Positions 27,007 to 33,948 of a stretch of DNA of 64,000 nucleotides are shown here, in pieces. The first letter of the stretch is position 1, and each line of letters begins with the position of its first letter. Below the pieces are notes generated by a model. The model saw only the letters and a list, made by a program, of their open reading frames with translations, made no database searches and was not told the origin of the DNA. The translations under genes were made by a program, and so were the position numbers. Location of the stretch: positions 1,922,001 to 1,986,000 of the forward strand of contig NZ_CP035375.1 in NCBI RefSeq assembly GCF_004118935.1, read 5' to 3'. This DNA is from Salinibacterium sp. UTAS2018. GTDB taxonomy: Bacteria; Actinomycetota; Actinomycetes; Actinomycetales; Microbacteriaceae.

Positions 27007-27089
27007 TGGGTACGCCTAAAACGTGCGGTGATGCACCCCTCGCGCGACCGAACTCTTCGTCTAGGCGTCTTCGTAGAGTGCTTCTGTGT

Positions 27090-27356
27090 TCAGAGCTTGT
27101 TATAGATCTCGCGACGGTGTGCAACCTCAACGATGAGGATGAGAATCTGATCGTCGTCGATAGTTGTGAGGATGCGGTAGTCACCGACTCGGTAACGCCA
27201 GAACTCCTCGTTCACGAGCTTTTTGCCGAGCAACCGCGGGTTGTCGAGGCGCGCAAGTTTTTGTTCAAGAAAGCCACGGATGCGCTTCGCTGCCGTGGGA
27301 TCAAGTTTTGTAACCTGCTTCGCTGCCTTCGGAGTGAATCTGATCGCGTAGCTCAC
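27090..27356 (-). CDS. RelE/ParE-family toxin
   Basis: 88 residues with the RelE fold: YAIRFTPKAAKQVTKLDP, RIRGFLEQKLARLDNPRLLG, FWRYRVGDYRILTTIDDD and VAHRREIYNKL. The Arg and Tyr residues of the RVGDYR and HRREIY strands are those used for ribosome-dependent mRNA cleavage in RelE. Four-base overlap with the antitoxin gene upstream forms a two-gene operon. Type II toxin-antitoxin modules like this are often horizontally acquired. Confidence 0.9.
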   Translation of the reverse strand: MSYAIRFTPKAAKQVTKLDPTAAKRIRGFLEQKLARLDNPRLLGKKLVNEEFWRYRVGDYRILTTIDDDQILILIVEVAHRREIYNKL

Positions 27357-27571
27357 GCAGGCCAGACCACGTCAGCAAGGTCGATCGCATCGTCATTGGA
27401 CTGAGTGAATTCCTCTAGCGCATCTTTCGCCAGGAGGTAGTCTTCGTTCTCGTCCAGGTATTGCGTCAATGCCTCGGTCGCATAAAAAGTTTTCGACCGG
27501 CCAGTGCGCGCAGACAAGTTCTGCAGGCGATGCTCCGTCTCATCGTCAACGCGGAGATTGATTTGCGGCAT
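27353..27571 (-). CDS. RelB-type ribbon-helix-helix antitoxin
   Basis: 72 residues. The N-terminal ribbon-helix-helix PQINLRVDDETEHRLQNLSA and RTGRSKTFYATEALTQYLDE should dimerise on DNA; the acidic tail (EEFTQSNDDAIDLADVVW) would wrap the toxin. It is translated first and overlaps the toxin gene. A perfect palindrome 16 bases upstream of its start is the probable autoregulatory site. Confidence 0.88.
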   Translation of the reverse strand: MPQINLRVDDETEHRLQNLSARTGRSKTFYATEALTQYLDENEDYLLAKDALEEFTQSNDDAIDLADVVWPA

Positions 27572-27586
27572 GGAATCCTCCTCTGG

Positions 27587-27606
27587 ATGCTATACAAATA
27601 TAGCAT
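27587..27606. promoter_or_regulatory. Palindromic operator of the toxin-antitoxin operon
   Basis: ATGCTATA-CAAA-TATAGCAT: perfect 8-base arms around a 4-base centre, 16 bases before the antitoxin ATG and covering the probable TATA-type -10 region. Typical placement for ribbon-helix-helix autorepression. Confidence 0.7.
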
Positions 27607-27713
27607 TATCTAGTGCAATGAGTACCGCTTCAGCAGGTCACCGGCCGTTAATCGCAACGGCGTTCGCGTGGCTGCCGGGTCGAGCTCGCGCTTATCGAGC
27701 CTAGAATCGCGTA

Positions 27714-27989
27714 ATGGATTCATTCGAAGTCGAGATTCGGGGTGAGTTGTTCCGAATCAGCGAGCGAATTCAACCGGGCGGAGCAATGAGTTACGACTTA
27801 AATTGGCTCAACGGTCCAGCCGGAGGAACGTACGGTTTCACTGTGGCTCGATCTTCTGCTCAGATCACCGCAAGCGAACTGGTCGCTGAAGCGCGTGGGT
27901 TTATTGAAGCTTTCTACGGACCCGGCGGCATCGGAGAGACAGACTTCCCGACCCACACACCGGCCAATGCGGAGCAGAACGACGGATAA
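27714..27989 (+). CDS. Small hypothetical protein
   Basis: 91 residues, no family recognised. Composition is that of a small globular soluble protein, with alternating hydrophobic strands in the first half (FEVEIRGELFRISERIQ, MSYDLNWLNG), a helix (ASELVAEARGFIEAFY) and a polar tail. There is no Shine-Dalgarno sequence, but TAGAAT at 27702-27707 is correctly placed as a -10 box for a transcript starting at the ATG, so it may be leaderless. Lies between the toxin-antitoxin pair and a MarR unit in an accessory-looking region. Confidence 0.6.
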   Translation: MDSFEVEIRGELFRISERIQPGGAMSYDLNWLNGPAGGTYGFTVARSSAQITASELVAEARGFIEAFYGPGGIGETDFPTHTPANAEQNDG

Positions 27990-28079
27990 GACTGCGACAT
28001 CGATGTCCGGCTGCTCTGTCGACTCAACATCAGAAAGAGCAGAACTCCAGCTGACAATCACTTGAACTGGCGCGCCTCA

Positions 28080-28562
28080 TCATGGCTGCCAGCTACCATC
28101 GGCGCGGATAGCTGAGGTGATTCGTAGGCTGATGTTGTGCAGCTGCCGGGTTTGCGTCGGCGTCAGGGTGTCGAAGACGAGGCGGCTCACGAGGTCGACG
28201 TGGCCGGGGGTTGCCTGTTCGACCTTCTCTCTGCCGCGATCAGTCAGGCTTGCAAGCGTGTATCTGCCATCGCCGGGGTCGGGAACGCGGCATACCCAAT
28301 TTTTGGTCTCTAGCCGCGCAACCGCCCGCGAAAGCCGCGACAGCGAGCTGTTCGAATAGGTAGCGAGCGTACTCATCCGGAGGGTGCAGTCAGCAGCGTC
28401 CGAGAGCGCGAACATGATGCCGTATTCGAAGTGCGTGAGATCGGAGTCGCGCTGCATCTGGGAGTCGAGGGCGGCTGGCAGCCATTCGAGAAGCGTCGCC
28501 AACGCCGCCCAGGTCTCGAGCTTTTCATCGTCGAAAGCTGACGCAGGGCTGATATCTGTCAT
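28080..28562 (-). CDS. MarR-family transcriptional regulator
   Basis: 160 residues with the MarR winged helix (residues about 45-115): LTHFEYGIMFALSDAADCTLRMSTLA, SLSRLSRAVARLETKNW and the wing VPDPGDGRYTLASLTDRG. Divergent from a short-chain dehydrogenase across a 131-base region with two palindromes, its probable operators. Likely a repressor released by a small aromatic or oxidised ligand, as is usual for the family; the ligand is unknown. Confidence 0.87.
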   Translation of the reverse strand: MTDISPASAFDDEKLETWAALATLLEWLPAALDSQMQRDSDLTHFEYGIMFALSDAADCTLRMSTLATYSNSSLSRLSRAVARLETKNWVCRVPDPGDGRYTLASLTDRGREKVEQATPGHVDLVSRLVFDTLTPTQTRQLHNISLRITSAIRADGSWQP

Positions 28563-28601
28563 GGCTGAAGATTACCTGAAATCGAAGGAAGTCACCGCAA
28601 T

Positions 28602-28658
28602 TTGACTTTACCGAGAAAGTCAATCAGGATCAGTTTCACTTGCTTGGGAAAGTGAAAC
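28602..28658. promoter_or_regulatory. Two palindromic operators between MarR and SDR genes
   Basis: TTGACTTT-N6-AAAGTCAA (28602-28623) and GTTTCACTT-N8-AAGTGAAAC (28633-28658). Both are perfect palindromes with related ACTT/AAGT half-sites, with centres about 33 bases (three helical turns) apart, in the divergent intergenic region. Confidence 0.6.
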
Positions 28659-28693
28659 GGGCTCGTCGTTACTCATCGAGAGCAGGAGAAATT

Positions 28694-29485
28694 GTGGATA
28701 TGCAACTCAGCGGCAAGAAGGCGTTCATCAGCGGATCGACTCAAGGAATCGGCTACGCGATTGCCCAGGCGATGCTCGCTGAGGGTGTTGACGTGACGAT
28801 TAATGGGCGGAGCGAAGCCAAGCTTCACCAAGCAGTTGCCCAGCTCCGAGCATCCGAGCCGGGTGGAACCGTCTCCGGAATCGTCGCCGACCTCAGTGAC
28901 GCCACTGCGACCGAGAACCTACTCGAGCAGCTAGGCGACATCGACATTCTGGTGAACAATGTCGGGCTCTTTGAGCTGTCGCCCTTCCACGACATTCCCG
29001 ACTCAGAGTGGCAACACTATTTCGAGGTGAACGTCATGAGTGGCGTGCGGCTCTCGCGGCACGCACTGGGCGGCATGATCGCAAAAAACTGGGGTCGGAT
29101 CATATTTATCGGCAGCGAGTCGGGAGTGAACATCCCGGCGGACATGGTCCACTACGGTCTCTCTAAGGCGGCAAACCTCGCCCTGAGCAACGGACTCTCG
29201 AAGCTCACACGCGGCACAAACGTGACGGTCAACACGATCCTCGGAGGACCAACCTATTCCGACGGGGTGGCAAACGCCGTCAACGAGATCGCTGAGGCAC
29301 AGGCGATCTCCGCAGACGACATGAAAGCCGCCATCATTGGCGGCAACACAACCTCTCTTCTCCAGAGGTTCATCGACCCCACTGAGATTGCCAACCTTGC
29401 TCTTTACCTAGCCAGCCCCCGGTCTTCAGCAACAAACGGGGCGGCGGTTCGCGCAGATGGTGGAGTTCTCACCACACTGATCTAA
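28694..29485 (+). CDS. Short-chain dehydrogenase/reductase
   Basis: 263 residues, classical SDR: GSTQGIGYAIAQ cofactor loop, NNVG, S of FIGSESG and the YxxxK pair in VHYGLSKAAN. Substrate unknown; SDRs next to MarR repressors often reduce xenobiotic or quinone-like compounds. GTG 28694 is the probable start because GGAG lies five bases upstream; ATG 28700 is the alternative. Convergent with the fused flavoprotein gene; the 127 bases between them hold no visible gene or strong terminator. Confidence 0.85.
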   Translation: MDMQLSGKKAFISGSTQGIGYAIAQAMLAEGVDVTINGRSEAKLHQAVAQLRASEPGGTVSGIVADLSDATATENLLEQLGDIDILVNNVGLFELSPFHDIPDSEWQHYFEVNVMSGVRLSRHALGGMIAKNWGRIIFIGSESGVNIPADMVHYGLSKAANLALSNGLSKLTRGTNVTVNTILGGPTYSDGVANAVNEIAEAQAISADDMKAAIIGGNTTSLLQRFIDPTEIANLALYLASPRSSATNGAAVRADGGVLTTLI

Positions 29486-29612
29486 CAGGGCCTCGTAAAG
29501 CTGGGCCCCCTGTCGCCGGTCGAGGATTATCCGGCACCAGGCGAGTGGCAGTGTGATTTCGCACGCAGCCCCGAGCTTCACGCTACTCGCGTGACCGCGT
29601 CATCCGGCGGCG

Positions 29613-31850
29613 TTAGGCCTGCGCCGCCGGAATCACCGAGAAGTTGTCGCGGAACAGCCCCTGCGGGTCAACGCGCGCTTTGATGTCGCGAAGACGCGAG
29701 AGTGTCGGCGGCGGGAAGGCATCGTGGATTCGTTCGGGGTCGAGCGATGTTTCGAAGCTCAGGTAGGTTCCGCTGAGGAACGGCTTCACCTTGGCCCACT
29801 CTTTGGCGAGGCGTTGGGCGTTGGAGCTGCCCGCACTGATCGCAAAGTTTGCTGACCGATGGGCGTAGGCCGTGGCATCCGCCGCAACATCTGAGACGGC
29901 ACCGCCGACGCAGCGAATCTGGATGAACGTGCTGGCCCCGCTTTCGATGAAGCGCGCCAACGCCTCGGCAACGTCAGGCGTGAGGTGCTCGATGAGGCCG
30001 GATGCGGAAACGGGTTCGCCCCGCCCGGAATGTGGTGCCGGGCTGGCATTGCCCATCAGCGCGCTGTACGGCAAAAGCTGAACGGATTGACTGGTGAGGG
30101 GCGCAATTTCGGCGAGCGGTTGGAGGCAGTTCAGGATGGTGTCGGGCTCGTCTGATGCCACAGCGCCCAAGACGTTGACGCCAACGTACGGCGCCGAGTT
30201 TTGGCGAACGATCGCAAGCTCGGTCGTGAGGTCGCGGGGAGCTTCCTCCATCGCAGCACCCCACCGCTCGAGCAGCTCCGGCATGTTTCCGGGATCGAAA
30301 CCCAGCTGGGCGAATCCGATGTCGGCGACTTCCTCCACCACAAAGTCGAAGCTGACGACGATTCCCATGTTGGCGCCGGCACCGCGGATGGCCCAGAACA
30401 GATCCGGGTTCTCTTCAGCGCTGGTGTGCACGAGCGAGCCATCGGCCAACACGATGTCGGCGGCGATGAGATGGTCGATCGTGAGCCCCTGTTGGCGCGC
30501 AAGCCAGCCGACGCCACCCGCCGTCGCGAGCCCACCCACTCCTACTCCGCCGTAGTCGCCGGAACTCAAAGCCCAGCCTTCGTCGCCCAAGACGGTCGCG
30601 ACATCCGCCCACCGAGCGCCCGGCCCGATGCGTACGGTCTTCGCTTCGCGGTCGAGAATCTCGATCGAGTTCAGTTCTTTGAGATCGATGACCAGGCCAC
30701 CATCGTTGGTACTCCGTCCGCTGATGCCGTGGCCACCGCTGCGCACAGCAAGTTCAAGATGGCGATGAGTGAGAGCGAACTCGACGCTCTCGACAACCTC
30801 CTCCACAGTGCGGGGCTGCAATACCAGACCCGGGGAACCGCCGCGCATGTAGGTGGATTTCACACTCGAAAAGTTGTAGTCACCGGGCTCGATAACGCGC
30901 ACGCCCTCGGGCGCAGCGTCATAGTCAATCCCACTTCGCCGCGCGGCGACCGCTGCGGCGCTCTTCACTTCGGCTGGCTCAAGACCCGTGCGGGCGCGCT
31001 CCGTCGCGACCAGTTCGCGTACCGCAGGCATCACTTCTTCGGCGAAGAGCTGCAAGACCATCGCGCTGTCGTTGGCGAGAATGAACGTACTCGCACCGTC
31101 TTCTAAAGCCAGCGTTGCAAGCTGCTCAGCCCAGCCATCCAGACCAGTCTGAGGAACGGTGATGTTGGCGAGCCGGCGAATTTCGCGAGGATCGCGGCCG
31201 GCCGACACTGCAGCCTTGTCGATGGTGGCGTTGCCACGTGCGAAGTCTCCGGGCTGGAGATACCCCAGCGACGGCAGCCAGCCATTGGCTTTGCGACCAA
31301 TGAGGCGCAAGCCGCGCGGTTTGAGAGCGCCAATCCAGATCGGAATATCGTGGGCTGCGAGCGGCCCGCGTTGAGCGCCGCGAACGCTGTGCACGGTGCC
31401 ATCCAAGCGCAAAAGTTGCCGATTTCCGGCATCCCAGATTCCCCGCATAATGTCGATCGCCTCTTCGAGCGCGGTGATCGATTCTCCGGGAGTCAGCCGC
31501 GGAACGCCCATGGCGACCACAGCATCCCAGAACGCTCCCGCCCCCAACGCCATGTCGATGCGCCCGCCCGACAGAAGGTCGAGGCTGCTCGCCGCTCGCG
31601 CCGCAACAGCGGGATTACGCAACGGAACATTCATGACGTTCGGCGCGATGTGAATGCGGTCAGTTCTCGCCGCAACGTACGAGATCAACGTCCAGGTGTC
31701 GAGGAACGAGGGTTGGTAAGGGTGGTCCTGAAAGGTGACGAGATCGAAGCCCAAAGACTCCACGAGCTGCGCCGTTTCGACGGGTGCTTGCGGCGATGCA
31801 TTCGCGGGTGTCACAAATGCGCCGAATTTCAACGGATGACCGTAGTCCAT
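29613..31850 (-). CDS. Fused LLM-class oxidoreductase and berberine-bridge FAD oxidase
   Basis: 745 residues with two complete flavoenzyme domains. Residues 1-300 are a luciferase-like monooxygenase (F420- or FMN-dependent): FDLVTFQDHPYQPSFLDTWT, IAPNVMNVPLRNPAVAARAA, DMALGAGAFWDAV. Residues 340-745 are a PCMH-type FAD domain plus BBE C terminus: LAVRSGGHGISGRSTNDGG with H374 as covalent FAD site, GWLARQQGLTIDHLIAADIV, and DPQGLFRDNFSV at the end. The second cysteine attachment found in bicovalent members is absent (SGDYGGVGVGG). A linker of about 40 residues separates them. No frame break. Likely performs sequential oxidations on one unknown substrate. Confidence 0.85.
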   Translation of the reverse strand: MDYGHPLKFGAFVTPANASPQAPVETAQLVESLGFDLVTFQDHPYQPSFLDTWTLISYVAARTDRIHIAPNVMNVPLRNPAVAARAASSLDLLSGGRIDMALGAGAFWDAVVAMGVPRLTPGESITALEEAIDIMRGIWDAGNRQLLRLDGTVHSVRGAQRGPLAAHDIPIWIGALKPRGLRLIGRKANGWLPSLGYLQPGDFARGNATIDKAAVSAGRDPREIRRLANITVPQTGLDGWAEQLATLALEDGASTFILANDSAMVLQLFAEEVMPAVRELVATERARTGLEPAEVKSAAAVAARRSGIDYDAAPEGVRVIEPGDYNFSSVKSTYMRGGSPGLVLQPRTVEEVVESVEFALTHRHLELAVRSGGHGISGRSTNDGGLVIDLKELNSIEILDREAKTVRIGPGARWADVATVLGDEGWALSSGDYGGVGVGGLATAGGVGWLARQQGLTIDHLIAADIVLADGSLVHTSAEENPDLFWAIRGAGANMGIVVSFDFVVEEVADIGFAQLGFDPGNMPELLERWGAAMEEAPRDLTTELAIVRQNSAPYVGVNVLGAVASDEPDTILNCLQPLAEIAPLTSQSVQLLPYSALMGNASPAPHSGRGEPVSASGLIEHLTPDVAEALARFIESGASTFIQIRCVGGAVSDVAADATAYAHRSANFAISAGSSNAQRLAKEWAKVKPFLSGTYLSFETSLDPERIHDAFPPPTLSRLRDIKARVDPQGLFRDNFSVIPAAQA

Positions 31851-31951
31851 GAGGGCTCCAATTCTGAGGTAAAGATTTTAGACAGAGAGGCAGTACGCCG
31901 GGTGTTCGACCGAGGCCAACATCCGCGGCGCACTGCCGCAACAGGGTTCGG

Positions 31952-32380
31952 TTAGAACATTCCGTGACCGTTGACGGGGCTAACCGCGGCCGTGATGGGC
32001 TGAAGAACATCCCAGTGCTCGAGGGCAACGCCGTCGGCATCCATCTTCCAAATGTCGACGCCGGCCACGCCCAGGTCGTCAGCGTCATCGTTGTACAGGT
32101 TGAGGAAGTTAACGTGTGCCCACACCCAGTCGCCAGAAGCAATGATGCGGTGGATGACGACGCGCGCGTTCTGGCGCTCAGCCGTGAGAGCAGCGAAGGT
32201 GGCACCGAGCCCGGCAGCGCCATCCGGCAGCAGCGGGTTGTGCTGAATGTATTCGTCGGCGACGAGCTTGTTTGCCGCCTCAACCGAGTTCTTCTGGTTG
32301 ATGGCTTGCTCATAAAAGTCGATGAGGTTGTTCTTGTTGCGAACGGCACGCTCGTCGGTGGGGTCTACTGCTTCAATCAT
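31952..32380 (-). CDS. SnoaL-like (NTF2-fold) protein
   Basis: 142 residues of the SnoaL-like cone-shaped fold: NNLIDFYEQAINQKNSVEAA, EYIQHNPLLPDGAAGL and the strands RIIASGDWVWAHVNF and EHWDVLQPI. The HNP and HWD residues line the cavity in SnoaL-type cyclases and hydrolases, but most such proteins in non-polyketide settings have no known reaction. It lies between the fused flavoprotein and an SDR on the same strand and may belong to their pathway. Confidence 0.8.
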   Translation of the reverse strand: MIEAVDPTDERAVRNKNNLIDFYEQAINQKNSVEAANKLVADEYIQHNPLLPDGAAGLGATFAALTAERQNARVVIHRIIASGDWVWAHVNFLNLYNDDADDLGVAGVDIWKMDADGVALEHWDVLQPITAAVSPVNGHGMF

Positions 32381-32424
32381 GATCTGTTTCCTTTTCTATG
32401 GGGGGATGGGTTAGGCGGTGTTGG

Positions 32425-33258
32425 TTAGGCGAGAGTGAGACGCAGGGCGTCCTGCTCCTCGGGGGTTGATGAGCTAAGGAACTGCACGAGCTGCGCAGCG
32501 TCGTCACCGATCGTGGCGGTGCTGGGGGCAGGGGTGCGTTCGGCGATGTCAACAACTTCGACTGCTGCGGCCGCCGAAGTGAGGCCCTTCGCTTGGCCGT
32601 CGTTGAACCCAGCCGCAAAACGGGCAAGAGCTTCGCCGTAGTGTTCGCGCTGGTCATCGGTGAGAGTGTTCGTGAGTTCGCCGAGGAGAGCGGCCGATTT
32701 GGTGGGGCCTCCCGTGAGCATGCTGCCGGGCTGGATAATCGTGACCTCAACCCCGAAGCGGTGAAGTTCGGTGCGGTACGCCTTCATCAGAGCTTCAACG
32801 GCGATCTTGGAGGCAGCGGATGGCGCGTTGAACGCCATCGGAAATGCGGCCGAAATGGTGCTGATCTGAACGATTCGCCCCTGAGCTGCACGCAGCTGCG
32901 GCAGGAACGCGTTGACAACAGTGAGCGGCGCGAAGGTGTTGACTTCGAATTCTTGGCGAATCGCGTCAAGAGGCACAAGCTCAAGCGGGCCTGGGGTCAG
33001 GATGCCCGCGTTGTTGATGAGCAGGTTGACCTTTCCCCCCGACTTGGCCGCAACATTTGCGGCCCAGATACGCACGGCATCAGGGTTCGTGATGTCAACG
33101 CGGGAGAGAACAATGCGCGGGTTGCCACTTGCCGGCTCGCTACTGAGCGTCGTTCCGTACACGGTGTAGCCCTTCGCTGCGAGCTCCTCGGCAATGTCTT
33201 TGCCGAGCCCGCTCGCCGCGCCCGTTACTACCGCGGTCGCGCTTTCGTGTTCGTTCAT
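32425..33258 (-). CDS. Atypical short-chain dehydrogenase lacking the catalytic tyrosine
   Basis: 277 residues with an intact SDR fold: TGAASGLGKDIAEELAAKGY, NNAG at 82-85 and ISTISA. The YxxxK position reads S147-A-A-S-K151 (NAPSAASKIAVEAL): the tyrosine is replaced by serine (codon TCC). Lysine and the upstream serine are present. Residues 190-277 include a long insertion compared with minimal SDRs. Either it uses a different proton donor or it is not a dehydrogenase. Divergent from a MarR gene; overlapping promoters lie between them. Start at ATG 33258. Confidence 0.82.
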   Translation of the reverse strand: MNEHESATAVVTGAASGLGKDIAEELAAKGYTVYGTTLSSEPASGNPRIVLSRVDITNPDAVRIWAANVAAKSGGKVNLLINNAGILTPGPLELVPLDAIRQEFEVNTFAPLTVVNAFLPQLRAAQGRIVQISTISAAFPMAFNAPSAASKIAVEALMKAYRTELHRFGVEVTIIQPGSMLTGGPTKSAALLGELTNTLTDDQREHYGEALARFAAGFNDGQAKGLTSAAAAVEVVDIAERTPAPSTATIGDDAAQLVQFLSSSTPEEQDALRLTLA

Positions 33259-33327
33259 GGTCTCGCCCTTACCGATCTCGAGCCTGTCGCCCGGTGAGAA
33301 TTTACTTGACTGGGCAACTATAACACT

Positions 33328-33349
33328 TACTTGCTTGATCAAGTACAAT
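33328..33349. promoter_or_regulatory. MarR-type palindrome and -10 box
   Basis: TACTTG-CTTGAT-CAAGTA (33328-33345) includes the perfect CTTGATCAAG core. It overlaps TACAAT (33344-33349), which is placed to start transcription at the MarR ATG. Further ACTTG half-sites lie at 33304-33308. Likely operator for the MarR gene and the divergent SDR. Confidence 0.55.
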
Positions 33350-33355
33350 TGCGTT

Positions 33356-33844
33356 ATGGCTCACCACAACAACGGCATGACCCGCGACGAAAAGGCTCTA
33401 ATGCAGGCACTCTCGCGGGCGATTAGCGTCGTACCGCGCGTGCTCGATGCCGACCTTCAGCGCGACCAGCAGTTGCCTCTCACCGACTACTTCGCCCTCA
33501 CCTACCTCTCTGAGGCAGAAGGCCAGCGCCTGCGCATCAACGAAGTCGCCACCCGGCTATCGATGACCATCAGCGGCGCGACTCGCACCGTGAACCGCCT
33601 CGAAGCCCTCGAGCTTGTCGCCCGAGAACGCTCCGCTAGCGACGGTCGGGGCGCGGATGTCGTACTCACCGACGTCGGCCTGAAACGCCTCAAAGCGGCC
33701 TGGCCCAGCCACCGCGACAGCGCCCGTCGGCGCGTGCTCGACCGTCTCGACGCGAACGAACTCGCGGTCCTCACAAAGGCACTGAACAGCATCGGCGCAG
33801 AACCCGACGATTTCGATTCCACGGACTGCCCTCCCCAATCCTGA
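33356..33844 (+). CDS. MarR-family transcriptional regulator
   Basis: 162 residues with the MarR winged helix: PLTDYFALTYLSEAEGQRLRI, NEVATRLSMTISGATRTVNR and the wing ERSASDGRGADVVLTDVG. The start at ATG 33356 has no Shine-Dalgarno sequence but lies seven bases after a good -10 box, so the mRNA is probably leaderless. Divergent from the atypical SDR, its likely target. It mirrors the MarR-SDR unit at 28 kb. Confidence 0.87.
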   Translation: MAHHNNGMTRDEKALMQALSRAISVVPRVLDADLQRDQQLPLTDYFALTYLSEAEGQRLRINEVATRLSMTISGATRTVNRLEALELVARERSASDGRGADVVLTDVGLKRLKAAWPSHRDSARRRVLDRLDANELAVLTKALNSIGAEPDDFDSTDCPPQS

Positions 33845-33867
33845 AACCACCCTGGCGACGAAACCAC

Positions 33868-33911
33868 AGCGCTGTCGAAGCGCTGTCGAAGCGCTTTCGA
33901 AGCGCTAGCGA
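33868..33911. repeat. Four tandem 11-base repeats
   Basis: AGCGCTGTCGA, AGCGCTGTCGA, AGCGCTTTCGA and AGCGCTAGCGA follow without spacing between the convergent MarR and copper-ATPase genes. Each unit starts with the palindrome AGCGCT, so the array can fold into alternative hairpins and may serve as a two-way terminator (inference). Confidence 0.75.
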
Positions 33912-33948
33912 CGCCGAAGCGCGCGCACTGTGAGAGCTCGGCCGCTGG

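Noticed and set aside
30201..31106. Plus-strand open frame inside the fused flavoprotein gene
   Set aside because: The opposite strand holds continuous, domain-matching sequence through this region.
33868..33911. Possible CRISPR-like array
   Set aside because: Units are 11 bases with no spacers; simple tandem repeat.
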